Shown here in pieces: positions 27,001 through 36,385 of a stretch of DNA of 64,000 nt. Within the stretch, counting starts at the first letter, position 1. Every line of letters begins with the position of its first letter. Position numbers and translations under genes: made by a program. The notes under the pieces are model-generated. The model made no database searches and was not told the DNA's origin. It worked only from the letters and a program-made list of their open reading frames with translations. The stretch covers positions 3,841,741 through 3,905,740 of the forward strand of contig CM049318.1 of NCBI GenBank assembly GCA_026874595.1, given 5' to 3'. Source of the DNA: Sipunculus nudus. Taxonomy: Eukaryota > Annelida > Sipuncula > Golfingiida > Sipunculidae.

Positions 27001-29725
27001 TAAGCTTAAAATCCATGAGACTACACGCTCTAAAACACTATTATAATGCTATCATGTAATAATACACATGTGAAACCTGTGTAATAAGACTAACCCCAGG
27101 TGGTCAGTTAGATCAGGTCACTTGTAACTTGTGTTAAAGCATTCGATTCACTAAAGGTTGGTCTTATTAGACAGGTTCCACAGTATGTACTATGATGAGA
27201 ATGTTATATCAAAAGTCCAACAGCTAAATATTATATTGAAACTATTATGTTTTCAAGACACGATGGCCGAACACGAGATAAGCTGCAACTGTCCGTTACC
27301 GTGCGAGCGGAGAACATACGAGACCATGTTATCTTATGCACATCTGTCAAACAATATCGAAGAGAGAATCTTCAAAAATGACAAATGGAAAATTCATGGG
27401 GTAAAGGACAAATATCTGCATGCCAGGGAGGTTTCTGACCGTGTAGATCGTGGGAGTGCAGAGGAAAACCGGATCCAAATCGAAAACATTATCAAGAAGG
27501 TAATTGATATGTAACCGGACGCACACCATCATTCCTGCAGGCCTTGCTTGTAAAGCTTGCTTTCTTAGCGGAGCGGGTAAAATGTGAGACTCGCTAGGCA
27601 CAGGTTACGAGTTCAAATCCATATTTGGCCGAGTTTCTATTTTCTATCGTTACAAATGGTGTCAGAAGTGGGATCCGGGCAATAGGTTGTGTGTTACAAT
27701 AGCCCACCCAGTTCACTTGTCTGACCCCCCGGGGTAGATTCCCAGAGAGGGCGTGAATGTAACCGGGCATTCCCTCTGGCCTTGCTAGTGAAACTTGCTT
27801 TATTGGCAAAGCGATGAGGTGTGAGTCGTGTGTCACAGGTTACGGGTTGGAAGCCACATTCAGTCCTAATTCCACCCGTTATAGTTTTAGTTTTATATAC
27901 ACATGAGTTCTGTTAGATCTCTTATTAAAAGAAAAAAACATTTAACACATTATGGTAATATTTTGATCAGTTAATATTAAGGCTTCCATCGAAATCTTTG
28001 CATTCTCCAGAAAATCAGTTAAATGTAGCACGGATATTAATACAATCAATCTGAGGGAAGAATCTTAATAATTATAAAATAACTTGTCAACACTGAGCAC
28101 CATTATATACTATATATATAAATCTATCATTTTAGGCTGATTCTTACCAGAAGACAATGTCTCGCTTCATAGATGATTTGGGAAACTCAGCAAAAAAAAC
28201 GATTTCAGCAGATCTGAGGTGTTCGTAATTATGAACGATGTTTACGAAATTCTTCGTAAAAAATCGGTTTCGGAAAGGAATTTGATGTGGTCATAAAGGA
28301 ACTAGGTATTCGTCTTAGCAGTTTGTATGGTGATCTTCAATATGCGTTATCAACATTGGGTAAGCTGTCTATTTCTGGAGTGTGTTCGTCCCAAACTATG
28401 CAAATAAACCCAGATTGCGATAATTTGCTGAGTGGGGCCGATGGTCATATAGAGTGGTTAAGAAGCAGATTCGGCTCTGTCATCGAGCAGATGAACACTA
28501 AAATAAGATTGTACATGGACGACAGCGGCAACTTGTTTAAGGAGTTCAGAGTTTTGGAAACTGGTGAAGCTTTCGTTAGTTGCTATGGACACAGGATAGA
28601 TACCGGGGGCCCATGGAAAGCCAGTTTCGAGCAAGCTTTGGAGGCATGCGATTCGTATTTACAGACATCTCGAAACGAGTGGAAAACATAGCTACAGGCG
28701 GTTAATGATATCATCGCCTTTCAATATTGGTTAGAATCAAACATTTCATCAACCGAGGATGTCGTATGCTCGACGTCCGGGGTAGACACGTGGAACCAGT
28801 TGCACGACACATATAAGACGTTCACAGATTCCTTCAACTCGGCTGTTAAATTCGAATCAGAAGCATCAAAGCTGTATGAATCTGCAGAGAGTTGTCTAAA
28901 GTCACACCAACAGCAGGTTGTAAATGGAATCGGAGTATTCCAAAGCCTGATGGAGAGCTATCAAAGAGGCAATGAAGTAAAAACAATGATGGGTAACTTT
29001 TTCTATTCATATATTTTTCTGCAGACTTTGGGTGATATAAAACAAAAGTCCTTCTCCTGTTTGAATGTTACGTTTTTTTATATTCACAATCTTGAAGACA
29101 TGCAGCGCCACCTGGACGAGGCTGTAACCCTTTTTAATGAGTTTATCGACCATCCATTACTGATTCAAGCTTTTGCAAATCATAACGGTTTTGGACAAAC
29201 AACGGAAAACACAAAGCTTCCCCTTGAATCCCTCTCCAATCTGACCGGCAGGGTTATCAGCTTCCAAATCAAAGTCCTGAGAGACCATTTATCGGATATT
29301 GATTCATACTACTGTGAACTCATTAACAGGGACATGGGCAAAATAAAAAGAAAATTTGAAGGAAAGGTACGAGAAAACGAAAAATACGAAGTAAGCCTTC
29401 TTGAGTGAGTATTTATTGTCATTCATTAGTAATTTACAATTTCATAAACATTATGTACTGAAAATTTTTACACTTGCAAATCGGTATCACAATTAGAAGG
29501 CCTTTACTTTGTTCCAGGAATAATTACATCAATATGGATATATTCTACAGATCACTTTCATATGAAAAGATCTCCCAACAGGAAGCGTTTGGTTTCTTGA
29601 GTTTGCTTAGCGAGGTTGGCGGCTTCATGGGACTGTTGCTAGGAGCCAGCGTGCTGACAGTGTTCGAACTCCTTGACCACCTGACTCTTATGGCAATCAA
29701 CAAGTGTAAAACTACAAACGACTGA
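11196..29725 (+). CDS. DEG/ENaC-family sodium channel gene, frame disrupted
   Basis: This gene resembles the degenerin/epithelial sodium channel family (ASIC, FMRFamide-gated channels): plasma-membrane trimers passing Na+, with two membrane helices and a large Cys-rich outer domain. Pieces in order: N-terminus with the gating motif HG in TTVHGVKYVF; first helix then LDFLAVTICNQNHFR; SCTWKGKPC and LGLCYTFN; IHDP-like LLHDPKEEPLVKDFGF; PHGQC and the Cys-Arg-Cys site; CNCPLPCERRTYETMLSYA; then DIFYRSLSYEKISQQEAFGF and GGFMGLLLGASVLTVFELL, with the GAS selectivity filter. Introns agree in phase from the first exon to the eighth and again over the last three. The exon that should carry the P-G-x-C-x-x-Q-Y-x-x-C part is not found. 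A segment of about 420 codons is inserted before the second helix. Two frameshifts, one in-frame TAG and one closed frame suggest a pseudogene, or assembly errors in a living gene. Confidence 0.85.
11417..13354 (+). other. DEG/ENaC intron 1
   Basis: Contains a dispersed repeat with inverted 'TTTCAGATTACCCCC' motifs (about 11,740-11,800 and 12,540-12,625) and (AT)n runs at 13,032-13,100. No exon is seen. Confidence 0.6.
13355..13522 (+). CDS. DEG/ENaC exon 2 (first membrane helix)
   Basis: Acceptor CCCTGCAG|A and donor TTTCAG|GTAATC. It encodes a hydrophobic helix (LIWPILVLAAFRLFTYQVV) followed by the outer-domain start LDFLAVTICNQNHF, the best-conserved early block of the family (F-P-A-V-T-I-C-N). 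Phase 2 in and phase 2 out. Confidence 0.9.
13523..15256 (+). other. DEG/ENaC intron 2
   Basis: Holds (AT)n (13,209 is just upstream in intron 1), an ATT-repeat microsatellite at about 14,515-14,555 and otherwise unremarkable AT-rich sequence. Confidence 0.5.
15257..15327 (+). CDS. DEG/ENaC exon 3
   Basis: Acceptor TTTGTAG|A, donor GATG|GTATGC. Completes N-H-F-R and continues LTKTAEVGAYYYINNIY. Phases match exons 2 and 4. Confidence 0.8.
15727..15811 (+). CDS. DEG/ENaC exon 4
   Basis: Acceptor TTTATAG|A. Reads KPPQDIASWDTTEFLLETAH and KIEDFIV. The donor at AG|GTCATC rather than the nearer GTGAGG is chosen because only it gives the phase that joins to the Cys of exon 5. Confidence 0.75.
15838..15895. 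repeat. (AT)n microsatellite
   Basis: TA dinucleotides in intron 4. Confidence 0.9.
16207..16325 (+). CDS. DEG/ENaC exon 5 (Cys-rich domain)
   Basis: Acceptor GTTTCAG|T. Reads SCTWKGKPC, then TLGLCYTFNGG, the family's conserved C-x-W-x-G-x-x-C and G-x-C-Y-T-F-N blocks. The only end that keeps phase with exon 6 is CAG|GCGAGT, a GC donor. Confidence 0.85.
16740..16822 (+). CDS. DEG/ENaC exon 6
   Basis: Acceptor TAATATAG|GA and strong donor AAG|GTGAGT. Reads GDGFGLNLIMNIESYEYI, the 'G-L-x-L-x-L' strand typical of the family. Confidence 0.85.
17095..17205. repeat. Imperfect inverted repeat
   Basis: AGGGGCCAGCTGTCTATCTC at about 17,111 is mirrored by GAGTGAGAT...TGGCCCCT at about 17,150-17,180. 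Possible small MITE in intron 6. Confidence 0.5.
17235..17333 (+). CDS. DEG/ENaC exon 7
   Basis: Acceptor TTTGTAG|G, donor ACGCAG|GTAAAT. Reads LLHDPKEEPLVKDFGF then AVAPGTHTLVAVRKTQ, equal to the family block I-H-D-P-x-E-x-P followed by the P-G-x-x-T strand. Phase 0 on both sides. Confidence 0.9.
17334..20612 (+). other. DEG/ENaC intron 7, repeat-rich
   Basis: Contains a dispersed repeat with ATTACCCGTGCTACGCACGG (18,030) and a related downstream block near 18,240-18,345 that recurs at 20,041-20,160. The TIR element at 18.7-19.7 kb lies between them. No exon is seen. Confidence 0.5.
18726..19723. mobile_element. Non-autonomous hAT-like TIR element
   Basis: GCAGTGTGTAAAAC...GGACCCCACGG at about 18,743-18,780 is mirrored by CCGTGGGGTCC...GTTTTACACACTGC at about 19,684-19,711. 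The 8-bp CAATCACT flanks both sides (18,726-18,733 and 19,716-19,723), as expected for a hAT target duplication. The left side has 5 extra bases between the duplication and the TIR. No transposase frame is present. Confidence 0.7.
20613..20726 (+). CDS. DEG/ENaC exon 8, frame closes early
   Basis: Acceptor ACCTTTCAG|A in phase 0. Reads FTLPAPHGQC, then ISTCVARCRATEIISTCRC, the P-x-G-x-C...C-x-x-x-C...C-x-C pattern of the family. Right after C-R-C comes a TAA at 20,724-20,726. Skipping four bases (20,721-20,724) would restore KLSPIRQG, which resembles what usually follows. No good donor is visible before the stop. This is either a frameshift or a misjudged exon end. Confidence 0.75.
   Translation: MFTLPAPHGQCRHGVDPISTCVARCRATEIISTCRCS
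20939..21033. repeat. (AT)n microsatellite
   Basis: About 95 bp of near-pure TA repeat. Confidence 0.9.
21420..21900. repeat. Diverged tandem repeat with GGTGGCNCCA motif
   Basis: Units of about 115-130 bp. Each carries 'gtggcgccaNcagtcttg', then text related to 'atccaatccctcctgagaaataa' (about 21,565, 21,681, 21,810). Same family as 3.2-3.6 kb. Confidence 0.6.
23545..24244 (+). mobile_element. Candidate solo LTR (~700 bp)
   Basis: Begins TGTGACACGGGCGTAAC and ends CTAGTGTTACA, so it has TG...CA ends. It carries a TATA box (TATATAAAGG, about 23,798) followed by a purine-rich GAGAGAGGGCAGAGAGCAGAG, and an AATAAA about 24,163, in the order expected of an LTR. I see no target duplication and no internal region, so the copy is a solo or decayed LTR. 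Confidence 0.5.
24257..25782. repeat. Tandem repeat split by a nested insertion
   Basis: A ~178-bp module (TTTTTTCGCAATGCCTGCAG ... CGTTTTACGGCTCCTAAAC) occurs at about 24,358 and 24,537, then again diverged at about 25,392 and 25,568. Between the pairs (about 24,715-25,390) sits another dispersed repeat that starts with AGCCCTCAGCTCATAGG and a CCGTCCGTC-rich tract. The whole block starts GCCCCCGCCACAAAGTGG and ends with GGCGGGGGC, mirrored ends typical of a common bivalve repeat. Confidence 0.6.
26122..26635. mobile_element. hAT-like TIR element
   Basis: Left end CAGGGGCGTAGCCAGGG is mirrored at the right by CCAGGCTTCGCCTCTG. The flanks (TCAGTACT and GTATTAGA) do not form a clean 8-bp duplication. 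The interior has a (CA)n/(CG)n tract at 26,504-26,560 and no coding capacity. Confidence 0.5.
26504..26562. repeat. (CA)n/(CG)n/(GT)n microsatellite
   Basis: Alternating purine-pyrimidine run, CACACA then GCGCGC then GTGTGT. Confidence 0.9.
27067..27186. mobile_element. pogo/mariner-like MITE
   Basis: GAAACCTGTGTAATAAGAC at the left mirrors GTCTTATTAGACAGGTTCC at the right. Same family style as 47,290 and 47,775. It ends about 70 bp before the next channel exon. Confidence 0.6.
27258..27499 (+). CDS. DEG/ENaC exon 9
   Basis: Acceptor TTTTCAAG|AC and donor AAG|GTAATT. Reads MAEHEISCNCPLPCERRTY, then ETMLSYAHLS: the C-x-C-P-x-P-C-x-x-x-x-Y-x-x-x-x-S-Y block. It then runs on with about 55 charged residues not typical of the family. 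The in-phase frame extends upstream to 27,158, so the exact start is uncertain. The donor lies only 10 bp from a miniature LTR element. Confidence 0.8.
27510..27883 (+). mobile_element. Miniature LTR retrotransposon (TRIM-like)
   Basis: The left LTR (27,510-27,654) begins TGTAACCGG and ends CGTTACA. Two bases later comes TGGTGTCAGAAGTGGGAT, a good match to a tRNA-Leu primer-binding site. After only about 100 bp with no coding capacity, a C/G-rich and purine-rich stretch (GGTAGATTCCCAGAGAGGGC) precedes the right LTR (27,758 to about 27,883), which starts TGTAACCGGGC. The LTRs share long blocks but are diverged. No target duplication is visible (TGATA versus GTTTT). Inside the left LTR, TAGCGGAGCGG and GTTCAAATC fit RNA polymerase III A and B boxes. 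Confidence 0.65.
28136..29404 (+). pseudogene. DEG/ENaC exon 10, giant insert, three lesions
   Basis: Acceptor ATTTTAG|G in phase 0, donor CTTGA|GTGAGT in phase 2, both agreeing with neighbours. The exon would encode about 420 residues of charged, mostly helical-looking sequence (for example LHDTYKTFTDSFNSAVKFES and LRDHLSDIDSYYCELINRD) unlike any standard DEG/ENaC part. Coding runs through three frames. A shift is needed at the A8 run 28,192-28,199 (else TAA at 28,226). Another is needed at the A6 run 28,258-28,263 (else TAA at 28,294). An in-frame TAG follows at 28,689. Each shift corresponds to one missing A. Homopolymer miscounts in the assembly could explain the shifts but not the TAG. 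Confidence 0.75.
29518..29725 (+). CDS. DEG/ENaC last exon (second helix and pore)
   Basis: Acceptor GTTCCAG|G. Reads INMDIFYRSLSYEKISQQEA, then SEVGGFMGLLLGASVLTVFE: the conserved pre-helix strand, the G-G-x-x-G-L-x-x-G-A-S selectivity filter and the second membrane helix. It stops at TGA 29,723-29,725 with a short cytoplasmic tail (NKCKTTND). This exon is intact. Confidence 0.92.
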
Positions 29726-30336
29726 CATCATTTCTGCGGCTGAACATCGAACTGAATTGACCAATCGCCATATATATTGTTGCAAAACTGTTGGTAACCA
29801 AGATGATTTTGTCATTCGTCTTGAATATTAATATTATTATGGGAAAGGTGGGCTTATAGCCTGACATCACAGACAGTGTCAGTCTCATCCGACTCATTAC
29901 ATTTTGCCTTATTGGCCTTTCGGCCCTGTTCATTCTTGTAGCTTTTCTTGGCTCCCTTGGCAGTATATTCGCTCTTTACACAGCGCTTTACATTTTAACT
30001 ATTACCTATGTCGTAAGTGCTGCTTGATAAGACCTCGTATCCTGAGTCGCTGCAATAGAGGGAAGCACTGTATTTTGGTCCTGTCAGATGAGACCAGGTG
30101 CTGGAAGACACGACCTCTATGATTGGCTGAAATGGTCACATGATTAATAAAAAGCAAATATAAATCCTGTTGGCATAATCTTTTTAGGGGTTGAAAAGTC
30201 CTTTGTGCATGAGCTAGACCACAAACTGATTTCATAAATACTTGTTGTCCTCATGACTGCTTGTAAACAAAGCCCGATATGCAACACACAACTGATGCGA
30301 CAAAGAATCTACCTAATTATAAAAAATCTACGGTTT

Positions 30337-30551
30337 ACCAGCCAAGCGAGGAATACACGGAGCCAATGTTGTTACATTTCGTTTTGAGTGACAGCTCATT
30401 GCTAAGGCAACCGTTTGAATAGGACACAGGCTCAGAGAAAATGGCCCGACACGGGGTTTGCACAGGTCCGTTTGCACATATGCCCGGCCGGTAAACTGTA
30501 ATTCAAACGAAATGTAACAACATTGGCTCCGTGCCCACCTCGCTGGCTGGT
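30337..30551. mobile_element. MITE with ~48-bp TIRs
   Basis: ACCAGCCAAGCGAGG...AACATTTCG-type left arm (30,337-30,385) is mirrored by the right arm (30,503-30,551) ending CACCTCGCTGGCTGGT. The shared core is GGAGCCAATGTTGTTACATT. About 215 bp long and non-coding. Target duplication not certain. Confidence 0.8.
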
Positions 30552-30969
30552 TTCCGTTTTGCTGACAACTGATACATTGCTACGCTAACATAGTCGTAAT
30601 GTCATAATCGAATCGGTCGATGATTCTAGAACGAAGAGTGAGCAATTAAAATTCGACTTTTTTTTTACTAAGAGTAACCATAAAACCTGTCATCAAGCGG
30701 CACTTGAAGCGCAGCTATGGGGGGTACCTTGATGCCTGTCGAGTGTTTGTTAACTGGCATTTGCTTGGCTGCTAGACACATCATAAGCACAATGTGTTCA
30801 GCAGACAACGACCCACAACCTGGTGTCTAAGTGTATCATAAACGGTAAAACAAGGCAGCGGGAAAATCAGTAGCTTCTTTAGCGTAGGCAGTATACAACC
30901 CAAGCAACCATTACAGGCGCTCTAAGGTTATTCGTTCTACATTAGCCTGCCTCCAATGATCAGCACCCA

Positions 30970-31023
<54 letters not shown>

Positions 31024-31144
31024 ACTCTGGAGAAAAACAACACTTAATTCACAACAGTCTGTTTTACGGGGTGTGCGACCCGATCATCAGGTGAATGTGG
31101 TTAGAATGAAGCTAACGGCGTGGTTTGAAAAGCCGAGACTTTAC

Positions 31145-31148
<4 letters not shown>

Positions 31149-31200
<52 letters not shown>

Positions 31201-31216
31201 CGTGATATATATATAT
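31149..31216. repeat. (AT)n microsatellite
   Basis: TA dinucleotide tract with one short interruption. Confidence 0.9.
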
Positions 31217-32412
31217 ATCACACTCTTCTGATCGAGAACAGTGTAAAGGCTTCAGGTCTCCCCCCCCCCCCACCCCATTCCAAGTTAACCCCCGGTAATC
31301 TGAATCTGAAATCGCTCCATTGGGTCGGCCCAATTCTCGATAGGTTCTGTGTGATAGATGTATAAAAGTACTCTTTGTAATGACATCCAACCCCATTTCC
31401 CGTCCTCCTACTTTATTCTTTGGCACGCAATGTCCTTGCCCAACAATTAAGGAGAGTACTATATTTATATATAGTACGAAAATTGATTCCTAGATGTTAG
31501 AATTAAATTGGATTGTATTTTGCATATAATAAAACCGAAATTATTGATATTAAATTATCAATGTTCGTGACTGCCTGACCTGTCTAATATACTGTTGAGG
31601 AGTCTGCAAAGAATTTTTTTTGTATATTGCCTGTTTGGTTGTGACACATTCGCGTAGGCTTTAATATACCACGTCGTTGTAGTCCTAAATAGAATAGCAA
31701 TGGTTTCCAAAAGAAAAATGTATTTAGCACAAAGACGAGCTCAATTTGGCATCTTTACAGTATGGGGGGGGGGGGGGGGGGCATTAACAAATTGCAACCA
31801 AAGTGTTCACTACAACTTATTCATATTAGAATGAGGACTGCTACCAAGGTTTACCTGGTCATTTTGCTGCCCCGTACCTGCCTAGTTGACCTCCCTGTGG
31901 CAAACAGTAAGATGCTATGAAAGTTGAAATATTTTCAAAACACAATCCAAAACTGCTTACTTATGCAGACTTTGAGATTTATGCAGTATGTGTCACTGGG
32001 TGTATCAGTTTATAGTCCGTATACACTGGGCGTTTAGTAATACGATATGTAGATTTTGAGGTTCATTTTATTTTAAGATCTTAGGTATTCTTACAGCCTT
32101 AACATGCAAACATGGCGTTGTAATACAAGGAGTGAGCTCTCGTAAAACGAAGCATGGCGCGAAGTAGTTCCTTGAAGTTTATTGGTGCTGCCTTTTACTG
32201 GTGTCAGCTTTAAACTCGGCTCTAATAGTATAAATCCATGATGCAAGCATGCAAGACTTTCAATTGATTTAATATTTTGGTTTGGTTATTCAAGCACATT
32301 CCTATGAAAACCATTGAGGTGGCACTGGGTACAAACAAAAGAAGTAAATGTGTGAATATTTGTTAAATTACAAATATATGCTCGATCATAGCGGGAATTG
32401 ATTGACTTATGA

Positions 32413-32463
<51 letters not shown>

Positions 32464-32474
32464 AATATATATAT

Positions 32475-33430
32475 TGTGTGTCATTATAGCAGGTCTGTGA
32501 ATCTCGCAAACCGTGAAGACACAAAATTATATAACTGGTGTGCTTTAGATTACATTTTTTGCGTGATATTATAACTTGTATGCGAGTCTCGTTTACCATG
32601 TACACCCAATATTATATAACTGGTGTGCTTTAGATTACAATTTTTGAGTGTCATTATAACTGGTATGCGAATCTCGCTCACCGTGTATAAACAATATTAT
32701 ATAACTGGTGTGTTTAGATTACATTTTTTGAGTGTCATTAAAACTGGTAATCGGATATCGCTCACCATTTATACACAGTTATTTAACTGACGTGCTTAAC
32801 ATTACATTTTTGAGTGTCTTAAAATTGGTATTTGCATCTCGCTCACCATGTACACACGATATATTATATAACTGTTGTGCTTTAGATTACATACTTTTGA
32901 GTGTTATTATAACTGGTAAGCGAATCTCACTTACCGTGTATACACAATATTATATAACTGGTGTGCTTTAAATTACATTTTTGAGTGTCATTATATATAT
33001 ATATACAATATTATATAATTAGTGTTTTTTAGAATTCATTTACCCTGGTTCAGTGTTAACAAAACTGGTATAAACGAATCTCGTTCACCATCGTTCAAAG
33101 TTTACACATAATATTTTATAACTGGTGTGTTTTAGATTACATTTTTTACTATCATTATAACTGGTATTCAGATCTTGTTCACCATATATACACAATATTA
33201 TATGATTGGTGGTTTTTTTTTTTTTTAGAATACACTGTTTGAGTGCCGAATTAATAATGGTTTACGACTCTCCTTCACTATGTTTACAAAATCTTATATC
33301 ATGGATCTGTTTTAGAATACATGTATGTTTGAATGTTATTAAACTTGTAAAGGAATCTATAGAAATACAGTTCACCGTTTGCACACAATATCATATAACA
33401 CATTTGCTTTAGATTGTACTATTTAAGTGT
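32475..33430. repeat. ~84-bp diverged tandem repeat, about 10 copies
   Basis: Unit contains ATTATATAACTGGTGTGCTT, ATTACATTTTTTGAGTG and CGAATCTCGCTCACC. Early copies (about 32,526, 32,610, 32,694) are spaced 84 bp. Later copies are more diverged and slightly longer. Non-coding. Confidence 0.8.
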
Positions 33431-33814
33431 TACCAGCTTACTTTTAAAACGTATACCTCACTGTGCATTGTCAATTGGTTTGCCTGTTAAAAATATTTGG
33501 TATTCAAGCTTCTTATAAAATAATCGAAGCAGTGCAAGTACTTTCATCTAACTTATCAGATAAATTATTTAATTATTCAGTATGAAATTACCCAGATGGA
33601 GATATTTTGGTTCCTTGTTTAAATCAAAATAGCACTTGAGTGAAAAAGGGGTAAAAATCTGCATACACAAATAGGTACCCCAATATGGTTACATCAATTA
33701 CCGTATAAATTAGTCATTTGATGCATAGATATATGTATTATATATGAGTTTTTTTTGTATATGTTATAAAATATTTAAACATGATATATTATTTAATATA
33801 AATATGCATTTTTA

Positions 33815-34530
33815 GCTCAACTGACTGTAAATCATCTGAGCTTTAGCAATCAGTCTTTGTCCGTCGTCCGTCCGGCCGTCTGTTCGTTAACAGGGCACAA
33901 ATCGTAATCACTAGACTTATGATCTTCTTACTTTACATCCAGAGAGGTCCATTTAAAATCTCTTTGGAAACCTAAAATTAGGTCTCTGTTACCAATATTC
34001 CTTGAGCCATTGGGCTCCGAATTACCCCCCAGAAAAAATGGAAAATTTGATAAAAAAACTCAAGTATCTGAACAACTAATGCATTGATCACCATGATTCT
34101 TTGCATGAATATTGTTCATGGAGTGTTTCATCAGTTTCTGCAGACTGGTATCGCCACCTGTATTTTTTCAATTTTTTTTAACGATTTTTTTCTCTATTTT
34201 TGAGACCTTGAAAGATGCGGACATCTATTAACAGGGCATAAATCGTAACGACTGGACCTAGAATCTTCTATCTTGACATGCAGGGAGGCCCATGAAAAGT
34301 CTCCTTTGACTGAAATTAGGTCTCTGTTACCAAAAACCTAAGAGCTATGGGGCTCCAAAGTACCCCCCCCCCCAAGAATAATAGAAAATTTGATACAAAA
34401 GCTCAAGTATCTGAAAAACTAATGCATTGATCACTATGATTCTTTGCATGGATATTAGTCATTGAATGTTTCATCAGTTTCTGCAATTTGGTGGCCCCAC
34501 CTGTATTTTTTTTTCAAATTTTAACGGTGG
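33815..34530. repeat. Dispersed repeat, two ~340-bp tandem modules
   Basis: Starts with AGCTCAACTGACTG and a CCGTCCGTCCGGCCGTC tract. Two modules starting AACAGGGCACAAATCGTAA (about 33,890) and AACAGGGCATAAATCGTAA (about 34,231) share AATTAGGTCTCTGTTACCAA and end near a 'tggtNNcNccacctgtatttt' motif. Confidence 0.7.
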
Positions 34531-36243
34531 ACCCATGTATGGGGGTTATCACTATAAGTGACAAGATAATACGCTAGACATGTCTGGTGTTCTTAGTTAA
34601 TATCATAAATACTGCGTTACATGAAGATGTTATTTAGCCACCAAAATGTCATATACCATTTGGTTTTTCCATTGCAGTAAATACCCAGTCTTAACGAGTC
34701 AGAATGTTTGTGTTTTTCTCTTATTTGTGACCATGGTCGCGCTGCAAATGATTTTCCTTATTTAGCGTGCATGGCCGACCCGGAGAAAAGTTTGTATGAT
34801 AATAAGAGCAAGCACATATGTATGATACACTTGTTCCCTATTTCCTTGGCACTTTTATTCACCGGTGTGCGTATATGCAGGAACGTCGATACATTTACAT
34901 GTAGGCCTAACCCCCGACACACCCACACACTTGATACCAGGCAGGAAAGTCAATGTAATCATCAATCTGTTATTCCAAGTGGTCACTTAAAGCAGAGACC
35001 ACTGTATTAGTTTATTTTATTTTATTTTTTATCGTTTTCGTCCGTTAGGTCATGAAAGTGCCCGACTGAGGCGAAGGTTATCACGTGACCAGGTCGTCCC
35101 TTTTCCATTGTCCGTGACCCAGTAATTGACCTAGTAAGTCTGGCCGCAAACCCCCTCCGTAACCAAACTTGTTAAGGGCGAGGAAACCCGGCTACTGTAT
35201 GCAAATTCACTTAAAGCCGTCTTTTCTTTATTTTGATTTCTGGTTTACTCCGTATACATATAAATGAACTTTAAATAATCCCTGTTAAGACAAGTTCATT
35301 GAACGCCTCTTTGAGAAATCGGAATATACCTTTTTGGTCCATGGTAGCATGACAAAGCCTTTCACTTCTGGAAAGTGGTATTATTATTATTTAATAACCA
35401 TTGTAATACCGCACATTTTGTAAACACATTATTGCTTCCTCATATAATATCCCTTTTTGACAATTTAAATTACATTAAACGTAGATTTACCTTTAATTTA
35501 CACTTTATTGTATGTGTTGTGCACTTGACAACTTGACACAAAAATTTCCATTAGGGGCGCAATTTCCTTTTCCATTATGGGGAGGACGAGACTTCGAACC
35601 CACAATCCCCCTCCACCCGCTCCCCCTCCTAACACAGGCACAATGGGGTATACCATATTAACCTCCGCTCCACCCCCCTCATTTTCCCCAATGCTGTTCC
35701 GACTGTCGAGGGTGTGTATCGGCCGAAGATGTAGGACGTGGGGTGTCCCACTCGTAGTACGGTGTGGAAACTTTCTCCAACTTTTCAATCACATTAAAAG
35801 TAAATTAAAAGCAATATGAGTATATAATAACTCGCTTCAGAAACCAACAACAACACAAAACCTTTTACCGCATAAAATACTATGGGGTAAGCGCTCCCTG
35901 TGCTCTGTCAAATCTGCCAATTATTATTTCGCATTCAAACTCCTGATTTTTATCGGTAATTTGTGCATTTAATGTCGCTATACACAATGTCATGGAAGCG
36001 CGTGAACCCGGTCCTTCTATGAGTCATATTTTTTCGTATTTTAATCATTTCTGAAACTCTGCAAATCCTTTATCAATCGATGTAACGTTACATTGCAACA
36101 CTGTTACACATGTTGGCTAATAACTCATATTTCTAGGATTGAAATTATAGTGTGTGTTTATAGCAAAATGGTATTTTTTTATTCGCTAAAATGTGGGGGT
36201 ATATGTCCTCCCTTGCCAGTGACGATCCAGGATTTATAAAAAT

Positions 36244-36274
<31 letters not shown>

Positions 36275-36385
36275 GGAGTTCGACTTATGAAAACTCTAAA
36301 AAGTAGCGCTCATAATTACCATTCCAGATTTCACACCACTGGTAAATTCAATACAAGAAACCCTTGAGTCAAAGTCATTTTAAAT

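Larger units (their letters stand above)
20727..27257 (+). other. DEG/ENaC intron 8, missing exon region
   Basis: This 6.5-kb interval should contain the exon with the family's C-x-P-x-Q-Y-x-x-C segment, but I could not find it. It is filled with repeats: (AT)n at 20,939-21,033, GGTGGCGCCACC-type repeats at 21.4-23.1 kb, a solo LTR, a nested tandem repeat and a hAT-like element. Confidence 0.5.
29726..36385. other. Intergenic region between convergent genes
   Basis: No exon is supported. Holds a MITE, (AT)n tracts at 30,974-31,022 and 31,149-31,216, a (CT)n/(AT)n tract at 32,412-32,475, an 84-bp tandem array and a duplicated dispersed repeat. The channel gene ends on the + strand and the EGF gene ends on the - strand, so the two genes converge here. 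Confidence 0.6.

Noticed and set aside
28985-29035. GTAACT...CTGCAG stretch in exon 10 that looks like an intron
   Set aside because: It is only 32 bp, and removing it creates a stop. Reading through keeps the frame open.
35498-35819. Overlapping frames on both strands around a C-rich tract
   Set aside because: Low-complexity Pro/Gly translations of CCCCTCC runs; no splice sites or motifs.
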